Shown: positions 6,113 through 6,398 of the stretch, piece after piece
Layout: every line of letters starts with the position of its first letter
How positions within the stretch are numbered: the first letter of the stretch is position 1
Assembly: GCA_035506575.1 (NCBI GenBank)
Contig: DATJPD010000211.1
Coordinates: 1-6,398, forward strand
Origin: DATJPD01 sp035506575
GTDB taxonomy: Bacteria > Pseudomonadota > Alphaproteobacteria > CACIAM-22H2
Direction of reading: 5' to 3'
DNA: 6,398 nucleotides
The notes under the pieces: generated by a model
Database searches by the model: none
What the model saw: only the letters and a program-made list of their open reading frames with translations
Told to the model about the DNA's origin: nothing
Program-made: the position numbers and the translations under genes

Positions 6113-6132
6113 GAGCGCCGCAATTCATGCAA
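6104..6132 (-). promoter_or_regulatory. Candidate modA promoter overlapped by the Mo-box
   Basis: In the minus sense TTGCAT (6132-6127) and TATATT (6109-6104, 5/6 match to the -10) are separated by exactly 17 bp. The -10 lies wholly inside the Mo-box. The expected start is about 6097, leaving a leader of roughly 28 nt. The -35 is only a 3/6 match. Confidence 0.5.
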
Positions 6133-6163
6133 ACTCACGGCGCGAGAGCGGACCGCGCCGGGT

Positions 6164-6398
6164 TCAGCGCAGCCGGTACCCCGTGTGGCACGCAACGCAG
6201 GCCGACGTAACCTCGTGCAGGGCGGCGTTCACGTCGCGCATGGAGTCGAAGGTCTGCGCGACCGAGGCGTCCTGCAGCGCGATCGCGAGCCGGCTTGCCG
6301 CGTGATGCATGCTGGTGCCTGCGTCCTGCATCGGCTGCGGGAAAAAGGGTGCCATCTCGGCCGCCTGATGGAGAGGCAGCGAGCTCATGCCGAGCCGC
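6164..6398 (-). CDS. C-terminal part of a c-type cytochrome (cytochrome c'/c556-like), start beyond the right edge
   Basis: The frame enters from the right edge and ends at TGA 6166-6164, giving 77 full codons. A haem-attachment motif CVACH lies 11-7 residues from the C-terminus, followed by TGYRLR. A single CxxCH at the very end of a mostly helical, Ala-rich chain is the layout of class II cytochromes (c', c556), where the haem binds in the last helix of a four-helix bundle in the periplasm. The axial Met of that class would lie in the missing N-terminal part. An in-frame ATG at 6388 exists, but the frame stays open upstream and a 74-residue form would lack signal peptide and most of the fold, so it is treated as partial. 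The electron partner is unknown. It is upstream of modA on the same strand, but the Mo-box promoter lies between them. Confidence 0.75.
   Translation of the reverse strand, partial: RLGMSSLPLHQAAEMAPFFPQPMQDAGTSMHHAASRLAIALQDASVAQTFDSMRDVNAALHEVTSACVACHTGYRLR

Overview
The window is GC-rich DNA (by eye well above 60% G+C) from a Gram-negative bacterium, since it encodes TonB-dependent outer-membrane receptors, a periplasmic binding protein and a c-type cytochrome. Gene content and codon use suggest an alphaproteobacterium, but the genus cannot be fixed from the sequence alone. It reads as a metal-acquisition locus: nickel on the left and centre, molybdate on the right.

Layout, left to right. 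1-1883 (minus): a TonB-dependent receptor whose C-terminus lies beyond the left edge; it is missing from a simple closed-ORF list because its stop is outside the window. 1990-2382 (minus): a small DUF2946-like membrane/periplasmic protein with a CPxC motif. 2559-4694 (minus): a complete second TonB-dependent receptor of 711 codons. 4800-5267 (plus): nikR, the nickel-responsive ribbon-helix-helix repressor, divergent from that receptor. 5275-6069 (minus): modA, the periplasmic molybdate-binding protein, tail to tail with nikR. 6164-6398 (minus): the C-terminal end of a CxxCH cytochrome, cut by the right edge.

The most informative parts are two short control sites. Between nikR and the second receptor (4739-4766) lies a perfect copy of the classical NikR operator, GTATGA-N16-TCATAC. 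This ties the receptor to nickel and predicts that nikR represses both itself and the receptor. Upstream of modA (6089-6112) is a perfect inverted repeat, CGTTATAT-N8-ATATAACG, of the ModE (Mo-box) type. It overlaps the -10 of a plausible promoter and predicts repression of modA when molybdate is plentiful.

Working model (inference): the NikR-controlled receptor brings nickel or a nickel chelate across the outer membrane. The DUF2946-like protein and the first receptor, on the same strand downstream, may belong to the same metal-uptake unit. modA is not followed by modBC here, so its permease must be elsewhere. Nickel and molybdenum are jointly needed by sets of enzymes such as hydrogenase, urease, formate dehydrogenase and nitrogenase, but none of these is encoded in the window.
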